Below, piece by piece: positions 52,195 through 61,575 of a DNA stretch of 64,000 nucleotides (the stretch's first letter is position 1; every line of letters starts with the position of its first letter). The stretch is taken from assembly GCF_012274275.1 (NCBI RefSeq), contig NZ_JAANZA010000001.1, forward strand, positions 1,178,001 through 1,242,000, written 5' to 3'. The position numbers were made by a program, and so were the translations under genes. The notes beneath the pieces were generated by a model. It had not been told where the DNA came from, searched no databases, and saw only the letters and a program-made list of their open reading frames with translations. The stretch is from Cryobacterium sp. BB307. GTDB lineage: Bacteria; Actinomycetota; Actinomycetes; Actinomycetales; Microbacteriaceae.

Positions 52195-54345
52195 GTGGAA
52201 TCGCCGCTCGACCAGAAGCTCAGCAATTCCGCGGTGGGGCGGATGGCCAAGGCCCTCGACCGCGGGCTCGGCCTCGTCACCGTCGGCGACCTCCTGTCCC
52301 ACTACCCGCGCCGGTATGCGAGCCGTGGTGAGCTCACCGACCTCGGTCGGCTGCCGCTCGACGAGACGGTCACCATCGTCGCCGAGGTGCTGGGTGCCTC
52401 CAAGCGAAAGATGCGTGAGCGGCGCGGCGAAATCCTCGAGGTGACGATCGGTGATGGCAAAGGCATCATGACCCTCACCTTCTTCGGGAAGGGGGCGTAC
52501 CTACCCGAGAAAGACCTCATCCCGGGCGTGCGCGGGATCTTCGCGGGCAAGGTCAGCTCCTACAACAATCGCCGCCAGCTGACGCACCCCGATTACAAGC
52601 TGTTCGACCCGGACCAGGGCCTGGATGCGGCGGCGTGGGCGCAGCGACCGATCCCCATCTACCCGGCGACCGCGTCCCTCAAGACCTGGAAGCTGCACGA
52701 CGCGGTGTGCGCTCTGCTCGACACGCTGCCCCCGCTCGAGGACCCGGTGCCGGATGCCGTGCGCATCAAGCGGGGACTGCTCCCGTACCAAGAGGCGCTC
52801 AATCTCATCCATCGCCCGAATGAGGAGTCAGACTGGCGGGCCGCCCGCAAGACGCTCCGCTTCCAGGAAGCCTTCGTGCTGCAGTCGGCGCTGCTGCAGC
52901 AGCGCGCAGAGCTGCGCAAGCAGGCCGCGACGCCTCGCGTGCCGAGGCCCGGGGGACTGCTCGAGCGCTTCGACGCGCAGTTGCCGTTCACCCTCACCGG
53001 CAACCAGCGCGCTGTTGGCGAGCAGCTCGCCTCCGACCTCGCTGGCGACGAGCCGATGAACCGACTGCTGCAGGGCGAAGTCGGCTCCGGCAAGACCCTC
53101 GTCGCCCTGCGCGCGATGCTCGCGGTCGCCGACTCCGGCGGCCAGTCGGCGCTGCTCGCACCCACCGAGGTGCTCGCCGCGCAGCACTTGCGCTCGATAG
53201 TGAAGACGCTCGGCCCGGACCTCGCCGCTGAGGTGCACCCGACCCTCATCACCGGGCAGCTGCCGACCGCTTACCGGCGCAAGGCGACCCTGTCCACCGT
53301 CGCCGGGCAGGCGCGCATCGTCGTCGGCACGCACGCGCTCATGAGCCAGTCGGTGGAGTTCTTCGACCTCGGGCTCGTCGTCGTCGACGAGCAGCACCGG
53401 TTCGGCGTCGAACAACGCGAGGCGCTGCGACTCAAAGGCGCCACGCCGCCGCACGTGCTCGTGCTGACGGCGACGCCGATCCCGCGCACCGTCGCAATGA
53501 CCGTGTTCGGCGACCTCGACGTGTCGACCATCGCCGAGCTGCCGGCCGGGCGGCAGGGCATTGAAAGCTTCGTGGTGCCGCTCGCCGAGAAGCCGGGCTG
53601 GGAGAACCGCATCTGGGAGCGGCTGTCCGAGGAACTCGCCAAGGGCAGGCAGGCCTTCGTGGTCGCACCGGCGATCGACAGCTCCAACGTCGAGCTGGAC
53701 GACCCGGATGCCGAGCCGATGGACGCCAAGTCGGTCAGCAGCGTCGCCGACACCCTCGCCAAGCTGCGCAAGCATCCGCTGCTGGCATCCGCTCGCATCG
53801 AGCCGCTGCACGGCAGGCTGCCCAGCGACGAGAAGGATGCGATCATGCGCGCGTTCGCAGCGGGCGACATCGACGTGCTCGTGGCGACGACGGTGATCGA
53901 GGTCGGGGTCGACGTGCCCAACGCCGCGGTCATGGTGGTGCTCGACGCCGACCGGTTCGGTGTGTCGCAGCTGCACCAGCTCCGCGGCCGCGTCGGCCGT
54001 GGCGGCGTGCCCGGACTGTGCCTGCTCGTGACGACCGCCGAGGCGGGCACGATCTCCCGGGAGCGGGTCGACGCGGTCGCCGAGACCCTCGACGGGTTCG
54101 TCCTCGCCCAGAAGGACCTCGAATTGCGCCAGGAGGGCAACGTCCTCGGCAGCGTCCAGTCCGGGCGCCGCTCGTCGTTGAAGCTGCTGCGTGCAGCAAG
54201 AGACACCGACCTGATCGGCGAGGCGCGAGCGCTCGCCGCCGACGTGCTCGCCGGCGACCCCGACCTCCAGCGGAACCCGACCCTCGCGCGCGCCATCACG
54301 ACCCGACTGGATGAAGCAGAGCGCGACTTCCTCGCCAAGGCCTGA
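52195..54345 (+). CDS. recG: ATP-dependent DNA helicase RecG
   Basis: A 716-aa superfamily 2 helicase that remodels stalled replication forks and Holliday junctions. The N-terminal wedge (OB) domain is at about residues 50-150; helicase motifs are LLQGEVGSGKTLVALRA (Walker A), VVVDEQHRFGVEQR (DEQH box), VLTATPIPRTVAMT, ATTVIEVGVDVPNA and HQLRGRVGRG. GTG 52195 (VESPLDQKLSN) is taken as the start; GTG 52177 in the same frame is possible. Neither has a clear ribosome binding site. Confidence 0.96.
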   Translation: MESPLDQKLSNSAVGRMAKALDRGLGLVTVGDLLSHYPRRYASRGELTDLGRLPLDETVTIVAEVLGASKRKMRERRGEILEVTIGDGKGIMTLTFFGKGAYLPEKDLIPGVRGIFAGKVSSYNNRRQLTHPDYKLFDPDQGLDAAAWAQRPIPIYPATASLKTWKLHDAVCALLDTLPPLEDPVPDAVRIKRGLLPYQEALNLIHRPNEESDWRAARKTLRFQEAFVLQSALLQQRAELRKQAATPRVPRPGGLLERFDAQLPFTLTGNQRAVGEQLASDLAGDEPMNRLLQGEVGSGKTLVALRAMLAVADSGGQSALLAPTEVLAAQHLRSIVKTLGPDLAAEVHPTLITGQLPTAYRRKATLSTVAGQARIVVGTHALMSQSVEFFDLGLVVVDEQHRFGVEQREALRLKGATPPHVLVLTATPIPRTVAMTVFGDLDVSTIAELPAGRQGIESFVVPLAEKPGWENRIWERLSEELAKGRQAFVVAPAIDSSNVELDDPDAEPMDAKSVSSVADTLAKLRKHPLLASARIEPLHGRLPSDEKDAIMRAFAAGDIDVLVATTVIEVGVDVPNAAVMVVLDADRFGVSQLHQLRGRVGRGGVPGLCLLVTTAEAGTISRERVDAVAETLDGFVLAQKDLELRQEGNVLGSVQSGRRSSLKLLRAARDTDLIGEARALAADVLAGDPDLQRNPTLARAITTRLDEAERDFLAKA

Positions 54346-54378
54346 CGCGTTGCGGGGTGCGCCCGATAGGGTTTAGCC

Positions 54379-54870
54379 ATGCGCAGGATCGCCGTCGTTC
54401 CGGGGTCGTTCGACCCGATCACCCTTGGTCACCTCGACGTGATCGACCGAGCGGCTGGCCTCTTCGACGAGCTCCACGTGCTCGTCGTGCACAACCCGGA
54501 CAAGTCCGCCCTGCTCCCGGTCGCCCAGCGCGTGTCGTTGATCGAGCGGGCGATCACGGATGCCGGGATCGCCGGCAACATCATCGTCACCTCTTGGACC
54601 GTCGGACTGCTCGTCGACTACTGCACCGAGGTCGGCGCCACCGTGTTGGTGAAGGGCGTCCGCTCACAGGTGGATGTCGCCTATGAGACGCCGATGGCGA
54701 TCGTGAACCGCAACCTGGCCGGCGTCGAGACCATCTTCATGCTGCCGGATCCCGGCCACGCGCACGTCTCCAGCTCGCTCGTGCGCCAAGTCGCAGCGCT
54801 CGGCGGCGACGTCAGCCCCTACGTGCCACGCGCGGTCGCAGAGTACCTGCAGCAGCCCAGCCCCCGATGA
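54379..54870 (+). CDS. coaD: Phosphopantetheine adenylyltransferase
   Basis: A 163-aa nucleotidyltransferase catalysing the fourth step of CoA synthesis. The H-x-x-H-like active site appears in [20 protein letters not shown], and [15 protein letters not shown] and [15 protein letters not shown] are further CoaD signatures. Length is typical. Stop codon overlaps the cofE start (ATGA), so the two are translationally coupled although they belong to different cofactor pathways. Confidence 0.96.
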   Translation: MRRIAVVPGSFDPITLGHLDVIDRAAGLFDELHVLVVHNPDKSALLPVAQRVSLIERAITDAGIAGNIIVTSWTVGLLVDYCTEVGATVLVKGVRSQVDVAYETPMAIVNRNLAGVETIFMLPDPGHAHVSSSLVRQVAALGGDVSPYVPRAVAEYLQQPSPR

Positions 54871-55643
54871 CCGCAGCCTTCAGCGTCTTCGCGCTCGATG
54901 GCCTCCCCGAGGTCGGCGCAGGAGACGACCTCGCCGCGCTCATCCTCCAGGCAGCTGACGAGACCACGCTGCAGGATGGCGACATCCTGGTCGTCACAAG
55001 CAAGGTCGTCTCCAAGGCGGAGGGGCGCTTCGTGGCCGCGGCCACTCGCGACGACGCGATCACCGCGGAAACCGTGCGCGTGGTCGCGTCCAAGGAGCAT
55101 CCCGGTGGGGTGACGCGCATCGTCGAGAACCGGCAGGGTCTCGTGCTCGCGGCCGCCGGCGTCGACTCGAGCAACACGCAGGAAGGCTACGTGCTGCTGC
55201 TGCCAGAGGATCCGGATGCCTCCGCTCGCAGCCTCTGCTCGGCACTCCGGGCGAGCGGTCCGCGGGTCGGCGTCATCATCTCCGACACCCTCGGACGCGC
55301 CTGGCGCCTGGGGCAGACCGACGTCGCAATCGGCGCGGCAGGCGTGCGAGTGCTGGAGGACCTGCGTGGCAGCACGGATGCGGGCGGGCGGGTCCTGGAG
55401 GCGACGATCGTGGCGCTCGGCGACCAGCTCGCCGGCGCGGCTGAGCTCGTCAAGGGCAAGGCCGCCGGCCGCCCGGTCGCGGTCATCCGCGGGCTGGGGC
55501 ACCTGGTCACCGGGCTCGACGCACCGGGCGCGCACGCGATCATCCGGCCGGCCGACGAGGATTTGTTCCGCGAGGGCGCCGCGGAGGCCTACGCTCGCGG
55601 CTACCGCGACGCGGTCGAGGGGGCGCCCGGCGGTCCCGCCTGA
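54867..55643 (+). CDS. cofE: Coenzyme F420-0:L-glutamate ligase
   Basis: A 258-aa enzyme adding glutamate residues to coenzyme F420-0 with GTP. Family motifs include [25 protein letters not shown]-type loop ([18 protein letters not shown]) and [22 protein letters not shown]. It is the single-domain CofE form, without the nitroreductase-like C-terminal part of mycobacterial FbiB. With the Ddn-like oxidoreductase at 4.2 kb it shows that F420 is used in this organism. Confidence 0.93.
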   Translation: MTAAFSVFALDGLPEVGAGDDLAALILQAADETTLQDGDILVVTSKVVSKAEGRFVAAATRDDAITAETVRVVASKEHPGGVTRIVENRQGLVLAAAGVDSSNTQEGYVLLLPEDPDASARSLCSALRASGPRVGVIISDTLGRAWRLGQTDVAIGAAGVRVLEDLRGSTDAGGRVLEATIVALGDQLAGAAELVKGKAAGRPVAVIRGLGHLVTGLDAPGAHAIIRPADEDLFREGAAEAYARGYRDAVEGAPGGPA

Positions 55644-55720
55644 GCACCTGCCGCAGGGCTGAGTGACGCTCTCCCCAAAGGGGCGACGGTCTGCAAGACT
55701 CGTAGCGTAAGGCATCGACG

Positions 55721-56971
55721 ATGATGAACTCAGACCCTCCGACGGGGCACCCAGGCGAACGCACCGAGCGTGCCTTCCGCCTGACCAGACGCGGGATCTT
55801 GCTGTTGTTCGCGGCCGCGCTGGCGTTCGTGTTCGCGTATGTCATCGGCTGGTACGAACTGCTGATCGTCGGCTCGTTCGCCTGCATCCCACCCTTGCTG
55901 TCCCTCGTGGTCGTGCACCGGATGCGCCCACAGTTCACGGTCGTCCGAACCATCGCCCCGTCGGTGCTCGCGGCCGGAAAGCTCGGTGCGGTGCGCCTCA
56001 CGGTGCGCAACGTCGGTCAACGGCCGTCGGCGGCCGGCAGTTGGCGTGACCGGGTGCCGTGGCCGCCGGATGCCACCGCCGCTGCCACGCTCGACCCGAT
56101 GCAGCCCTCCGGCCAACTGCACCTGCGCTACGAGTTCGTGCCACCCCGCCGCGGTGTCGTGGAGGTCGGCCCTCTGCTGGTCTCCTTCTGTGACCCGTTC
56201 GGGCTCGCCGAGGGGCAGTACGCGGTCGGCACCGCGGATCGCGTCATCATCGGACCGGAGGCTGCCCGCCTCGACGAGACCGTTGTCGAGATCGCGGCCG
56301 ACAGCGGCTCGGCCCGGCTCTTCCAGCACCGTTCGCTCGCAGGCGAGCACGACATCATGACCCGCGAGTACCGGCCCGGCGACGCGATGCGCCGCGTGCA
56401 CTGGCGAGCGTCGGCGCACCACGGCGAGCTCATGGTGCGCGAAGAGGAGAAGCGTTCCCACGCGGCCGCGGTCATTGTGCTCGAGACACGCGTGCGCCAC
56501 TACGCCGACACCGCAGGGTCGCGTGCCCGGACCCCGGAGAGCGGCGCATTCGAATGGGCCGTGCGGATGACCGCGTCATTGCGCGACCACCTGTCCGCCG
56601 CGGGACTCGCGCTCACTGTCGTTGAGACGGCGATGCCGCAGCTGGGCGACCCCGATCGGCTTGACGAGTTCGTGGAGAGCCTCGCGCGCGTGCACCTGAG
56701 CTTCGACGACGATCGTGAACTCTCGCTCGCCGCCGACGGCACGAGCGGTGCCGGTTCGATCTTCGCGGTGCTCGGCGTGCCGGATGCCGCGACCCTCGGC
56801 ACGCTCGTCAGCGCCCGAGGCTCGTTCGACGAGGCCGCCGCCTTCGTCTCCGAGCACACCCCGGTCGCCGCGATCGAGGAGCTGCGTCGCGGCGGATGGC
56901 GGGTCGTCGCGGTCACGCCAGAGACTCCGGTGGCGGATGCCTGGCATGGTCTGGGCGGTCCGGATGCGTGA
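55721..56971 (+). CDS. DUF58 membrane protein, second copy
   Basis: A 416-aa protein: two adjacent membrane helices (about residues 28-70), an extracytoplasmic-type beta region, then the DUF58 core with REYRPGDAMRRVHWRASAHHGE. It is clearly the paralogue of the protein at 60295 (REYRSGDPLRRVHWRASAHHGE). Its stop overlaps the start of the transglutaminase gene by eight bases. It has no MoxR gene directly before it and may share the one at 59295. A small hairpin (ccccaaagggg) lies in the 77-bp gap before it. Confidence 0.9.
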   Translation: MMNSDPPTGHPGERTERAFRLTRRGILLLFAAALAFVFAYVIGWYELLIVGSFACIPPLLSLVVVHRMRPQFTVVRTIAPSVLAAGKLGAVRLTVRNVGQRPSAAGSWRDRVPWPPDATAAATLDPMQPSGQLHLRYEFVPPRRGVVEVGPLLVSFCDPFGLAEGQYAVGTADRVIIGPEAARLDETVVEIAADSGSARLFQHRSLAGEHDIMTREYRPGDAMRRVHWRASAHHGELMVREEEKRSHAAAVIVLETRVRHYADTAGSRARTPESGAFEWAVRMTASLRDHLSAAGLALTVVETAMPQLGDPDRLDEFVESLARVHLSFDDDRELSLAADGTSGAGSIFAVLGVPDAATLGTLVSARGSFDEAAAFVSEHTPVAAIEELRRGGWRVVAVTPETPVADAWHGLGGPDA

Positions 56972-59216
56972 CCTGCTGAAGCGTGACCTGCTGAACACCG
57001 TGCGCTGGGAGCGCACCGGGTGGCGCACGAGCGGCATCCTGCTGGTGGCTTTCGCAGTCACCCTCGGTGGACTGCACACGATGCTGGAGGGCGTCGGCTG
57101 GTGGCTGTGGTGCATGGTGCTGGTGGTCGTGGTCCTCGGCAGCGGCGTTGCCGCCCGGTGGGCGGGACTCGGACGCTGGTCCCCGCTGGTTTCGACGCTC
57201 GCGTTGGCGGCGACCATCGTCACCCGGTTCGCTGCCGACACCGCCTGGCTGGGCGTGATCCCGACCGGCGACACCATCCTCCGCTTCCGCACGCTTCTGG
57301 TGGACGCCACCTACTCCATCACCTGGCAGAGCACGCCGGCCAACGCTGACGTGCCAATCCAATTCGTCATGGCGCTGGGCATCGGACCGCTGGTGCTAAT
57401 CGCCGAGGCGCTCGCGTTCTCGGTGCGCCTGCCCGCTCTGACCGGCATCCCGCTCGTCGCCGTGTTCCTAGTGCCAGGGCTGACTCCGGATGCCGAGACC
57501 AGCGGACTCGCGTTCATCGGCACGGCCGCCAGCTACCTGTGGCTGCTCATGTCGACTCAGCGCTCGCTGGGCTCGTACCGGGGTCTGGCCCCCGCGCTCG
57601 CGATCGGGTCGATCGCGGTGATCGGCGGCCTTGTGCTCCCGGCGGCGCTGCCGAGCACCGAGCAGGGGATCACCGCAAGCGAAGCTGGTCCGAGCGTCGT
57701 CACCGGGGTCAACCCGATCGTTCGGCTCGGCGAGGACCTGAGGCGCACCGACGACCGCCCGGTGCTCAGCTACACGACCGCATCAAACAAGCCCTACTAC
57801 TTGCGCCTGACCACTATCAGCGACTTCAGCCAAGACGGCTGGGGCCCCGAGCAGCCGGTCCTCGACCGGTCGAACCGACCGCACACGATTCCCCGCCCGA
57901 GCGGGCTGCAGGCGGACGTGCGGGTGCGGGAGGAGGTCGGCTTCATCAGCGTCGGCAACCTGGCGAGCCCGTGGCTGCCGGTGCCGTACCCCATCTCAAG
58001 CGTGACCCAACTCAATGGCGACTGGCTCTGGGACAAGGACACCCTCACCGTCGCGAGCAACACCGACCTCGCGATCGGTGAGAACTTCACCGTGCGAAGC
58101 CACGTCATCGAGCCGACACCCGAGCAGTTGCAGCGTGCGGGCACGACTGTCCCCGACGGCGTCGAGGATTACCTGGAACTGCCGGCGGTGCCGGCGATCA
58201 TCGCCGATACCGCGCGAGAGGCGACCGCGGGAGTCGACACCAACTACGAGAAGGCAGTCGCGCTGCAGCAGTACCTGCGCAGCGCACTGTTCAGGTACTC
58301 GGAGCAGACGCCGGTCGCGGAGGGCTACGACGGCACCGGTGTCGACATGGTCGGGGTGTTCCTCGAGCGGCGGGCCGGCTACTGCATCCACTTCGCCTCG
58401 GCGATGGCGACGATGGCCAGGACACTCGGCATCCCCAGCCGGATGGTCATCGGGTTCCAGCAGGGCAGCTCAACCAACTCGCCCGGCGACAGCAAGATCT
58501 TCGAGGTAACCACCGACGACCTGCACTCGTGGCCGGAACTGTACTTCGAGGGCATCGGCTGGGTGGCCTTCGAACCCACCCAGAGCCGCGGTCGCCTGCC
58601 CGACTACGCGAACCCTGGCATCGCCGGCGTCCCGGCCGCGATCGGCGGCGCGATCTCCGGCAACGCCGGCGCGCCGCGCGACGACAGCGGTCTCGACGGC
58701 CCGGCCGCGCCATCCGGTTCCCAGGGGTCCGGCTGGTTCGTCAGCGGCCAGTGGAGGCTGCTGCTGCCCATCGCCGGCGCGGTGCTGCTCGTGATCGTCC
58801 TGTCGCTGCTGCCCGCTGGCGTCCGGATGCTCCGTCACCGGCGGAACGTGGCCGGGCTGCGGAGCGGACGAGGAAGCGCGATGCTGGCATGGCGGGAACT
58901 GCGGGCCACCGCCACCGACGTCGGGCTGGCGCTGCGACGCACCGAGACCCCGCGCGAAACAGTCGAACGGCTGCGGCGCGCGCGCGGCATGACCCAATCC
59001 GGACGGGACGCGGTGAGCCGGATCGGGGCGGCGGTCGAACGCGAACGCTTCGGCAGGCCCAGCGAGCTTGCAGACAGCGGGTCGCTCGCTGACGACGTGG
59101 CCGTCGCGACGGCGTGCCTGCGCTCTGGCATCGCGGGGCCGGAGCGCCTCCGGGCCACGCTCTGGCCGAACTCGCTCGTGAACAGGAACGGGCGATTGGC
59201 CGCACGCACCGGATAG
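56964..59216 (+). CDS. TgpA-like transglutaminase membrane protein, second copy
   Basis: A 750-aa protein with about six N-terminal membrane helices, an extracellular transglutaminase domain, one further helix (nt ~58750-58810) and a cytoplasmic tail. Catalytic residues are present: Cys474 in GYCIHFASAMATMARTLGIP and His521 in DLHSWPELYFEGIGW; the third position is Glu537 (FEPT) where classical enzymes have Asp. TgpA-type proteins act on cell-envelope substrates as proteases or acyl transferases. ATG 56964 (MRDLLKRDLL) is chosen, overlapping the DUF58 gene by eight bases. Confidence 0.9.
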   Translation: MRDLLKRDLLNTVRWERTGWRTSGILLVAFAVTLGGLHTMLEGVGWWLWCMVLVVVVLGSGVAARWAGLGRWSPLVSTLALAATIVTRFAADTAWLGVIPTGDTILRFRTLLVDATYSITWQSTPANADVPIQFVMALGIGPLVLIAEALAFSVRLPALTGIPLVAVFLVPGLTPDAETSGLAFIGTAASYLWLLMSTQRSLGSYRGLAPALAIGSIAVIGGLVLPAALPSTEQGITASEAGPSVVTGVNPIVRLGEDLRRTDDRPVLSYTTASNKPYYLRLTTISDFSQDGWGPEQPVLDRSNRPHTIPRPSGLQADVRVREEVGFISVGNLASPWLPVPYPISSVTQLNGDWLWDKDTLTVASNTDLAIGENFTVRSHVIEPTPEQLQRAGTTVPDGVEDYLELPAVPAIIADTAREATAGVDTNYEKAVALQQYLRSALFRYSEQTPVAEGYDGTGVDMVGVFLERRAGYCIHFASAMATMARTLGIPSRMVIGFQQGSSTNSPGDSKIFEVTTDDLHSWPELYFEGIGWVAFEPTQSRGRLPDYANPGIAGVPAAIGGAISGNAGAPRDDSGLDGPAAPSGSQGSGWFVSGQWRLLLPIAGAVLLVIVLSLLPAGVRMLRHRRNVAGLRSGRGSAMLAWRELRATATDVGLALRRTETPRETVERLRRARGMTQSGRDAVSRIGAAVERERFGRPSELADSGSLADDVAVATACLRSGIAGPERLRATLWPNSLVNRNGRLAARTG

Positions 59217-59294
59217 CTTCGCGCCAAACCGTAGGCCCAGACCCGACCGTCTGGCAGACTCGCTCCAAGCACAAGCGGAAACGAGGAAAAGATA

Positions 59295-60290
<996 letters not shown>

Positions 60291-60294
60291 CGCC

Positions 60295-61575
60295 ATGCGT
60301 CGATCCACACGGGGGTGGGGCCGGAGGTCCCGAGCCAGACTGCTGCTTCGCGGCTACGCTCTGCTGATCGTCGGCGCCGGGCTGGGCCTGGCCGCCTACC
60401 CGGTTGGCCGGGTCGAGCTGCTCTACCTGGGTGCACTGCTGGTGGCGCTTCCGCTGTTCGCACTCGTGTTCGTGCGCTTCCGCAGGATCCGGATGGGCGT
60501 AGCCCGCCGGTTCTCGCCCCCGCTGGCCACCGCCAGGCAGCCGGTGCTCGCTCGCATCGAGGTGCGCAACCTGGCCGGCTCGCGCACGCCAGAATCGACC
60601 TGGTACGACGTGCTGCCGTGGCGCCCGTTCGGAACCAGAACCGGTGGTTTGCGTGCCCTGTCCGCTCACCGCAGCGCGGCCAGCCGCGGCACCGCGACCA
60701 TCGTCGAGTACACCTTCACGCCGCCGCGCCGCGGCATCGTCGAGCTCGGCCCGTTCGTAGTCGACTTCGCCGACCCGTTCTCCCTCGCGTCCGGTGAGGC
60801 CGTGGTCGGGGAACCGCAGAAGCTCGTCGTCACACCGGACCTCATCGTGCTGCCGGATACCGGAGCGTCGATTCACGCCGACGAGGGTTCGGCGCGTGCG
60901 CTGCAGCGGCGCGCCAGCGGCGGCGACGATGAGCTGATGACCCGGGAGTACCGCAGCGGGGACCCCCTGCGACGCGTGCACTGGCGGGCGTCGGCGCACC
61001 ACGGCGAGCTCATGGTGCGCCAGGAGGAGCAGCGCAGCCACGCCGAGGCGCGCATCCTGCTCGACACTCGCCGAAACGGTTACCGCGACACCACCCGAGC
61101 GACGCCGGAGCAGCCGGAAAGCGAGGCGTTCGAGTGGGCGGTGCGCTTCACCGGGTCGCTCGCGCTGCGCCTGCAGCGCTCCGGCTTCACGGTGCGGATC
61201 GTCGAGACCGCTGCGCGCCAGCTCGCGTCCCCGGAGCAGCTCGAGGAGTTCCTGGAGAGCCTCGCCGCGGTTAACCTGGTCGACGAGCCGCGTACCGACG
61301 GGGTGTTCTCGCTGTTGCCCGACCCCGGCCGGTCGCTTGGCAGCGTCTTCGCGGTGATGTCGGATGCAGAACCGCACCTGGTCGACCGACTCGCGGCGCA
61401 GCGGCACCAGTTCGAGCTGGCGATCGCGTTCGTCGTCGATTCACGCGTGGACGCCGTCGAGCGGCCCCTCCGGCAGGCCGGGTGGGCCTGCGTGCCGGTC
61501 ACAGCCGACGACGACCCATTCGACGCCTGGGTCGCGGCTGCCATCGCTCGGGAGGCGCAGCTTGCGCGCGCCTGA
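60295..61575 (+). CDS. DUF58 membrane protein, third copy
   Basis: A 426-aa protein with two adjacent helices (residues ~18-60, LLLRGYALLIVGAGLGLAAY) and the DUF58 core REYRSGDPLRRVHWRASAHHGELMVRQE nearby. Closest relative in the window is the protein at 55721. ATG 60295 lies four bases after the moxR stop; the end overlaps the following transglutaminase gene. Confidence 0.9.
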   Translation: MRRSTRGWGRRSRARLLLRGYALLIVGAGLGLAAYPVGRVELLYLGALLVALPLFALVFVRFRRIRMGVARRFSPPLATARQPVLARIEVRNLAGSRTPESTWYDVLPWRPFGTRTGGLRALSAHRSAASRGTATIVEYTFTPPRRGIVELGPFVVDFADPFSLASGEAVVGEPQKLVVTPDLIVLPDTGASIHADEGSARALQRRASGGDDELMTREYRSGDPLRRVHWRASAHHGELMVRQEEQRSHAEARILLDTRRNGYRDTTRATPEQPESEAFEWAVRFTGSLALRLQRSGFTVRIVETAARQLASPEQLEEFLESLAAVNLVDEPRTDGVFSLLPDPGRSLGSVFAVMSDAEPHLVDRLAAQRHQFELAIAFVVDSRVDAVERPLRQAGWACVPVTADDDPFDAWVAAAIAREAQLARA

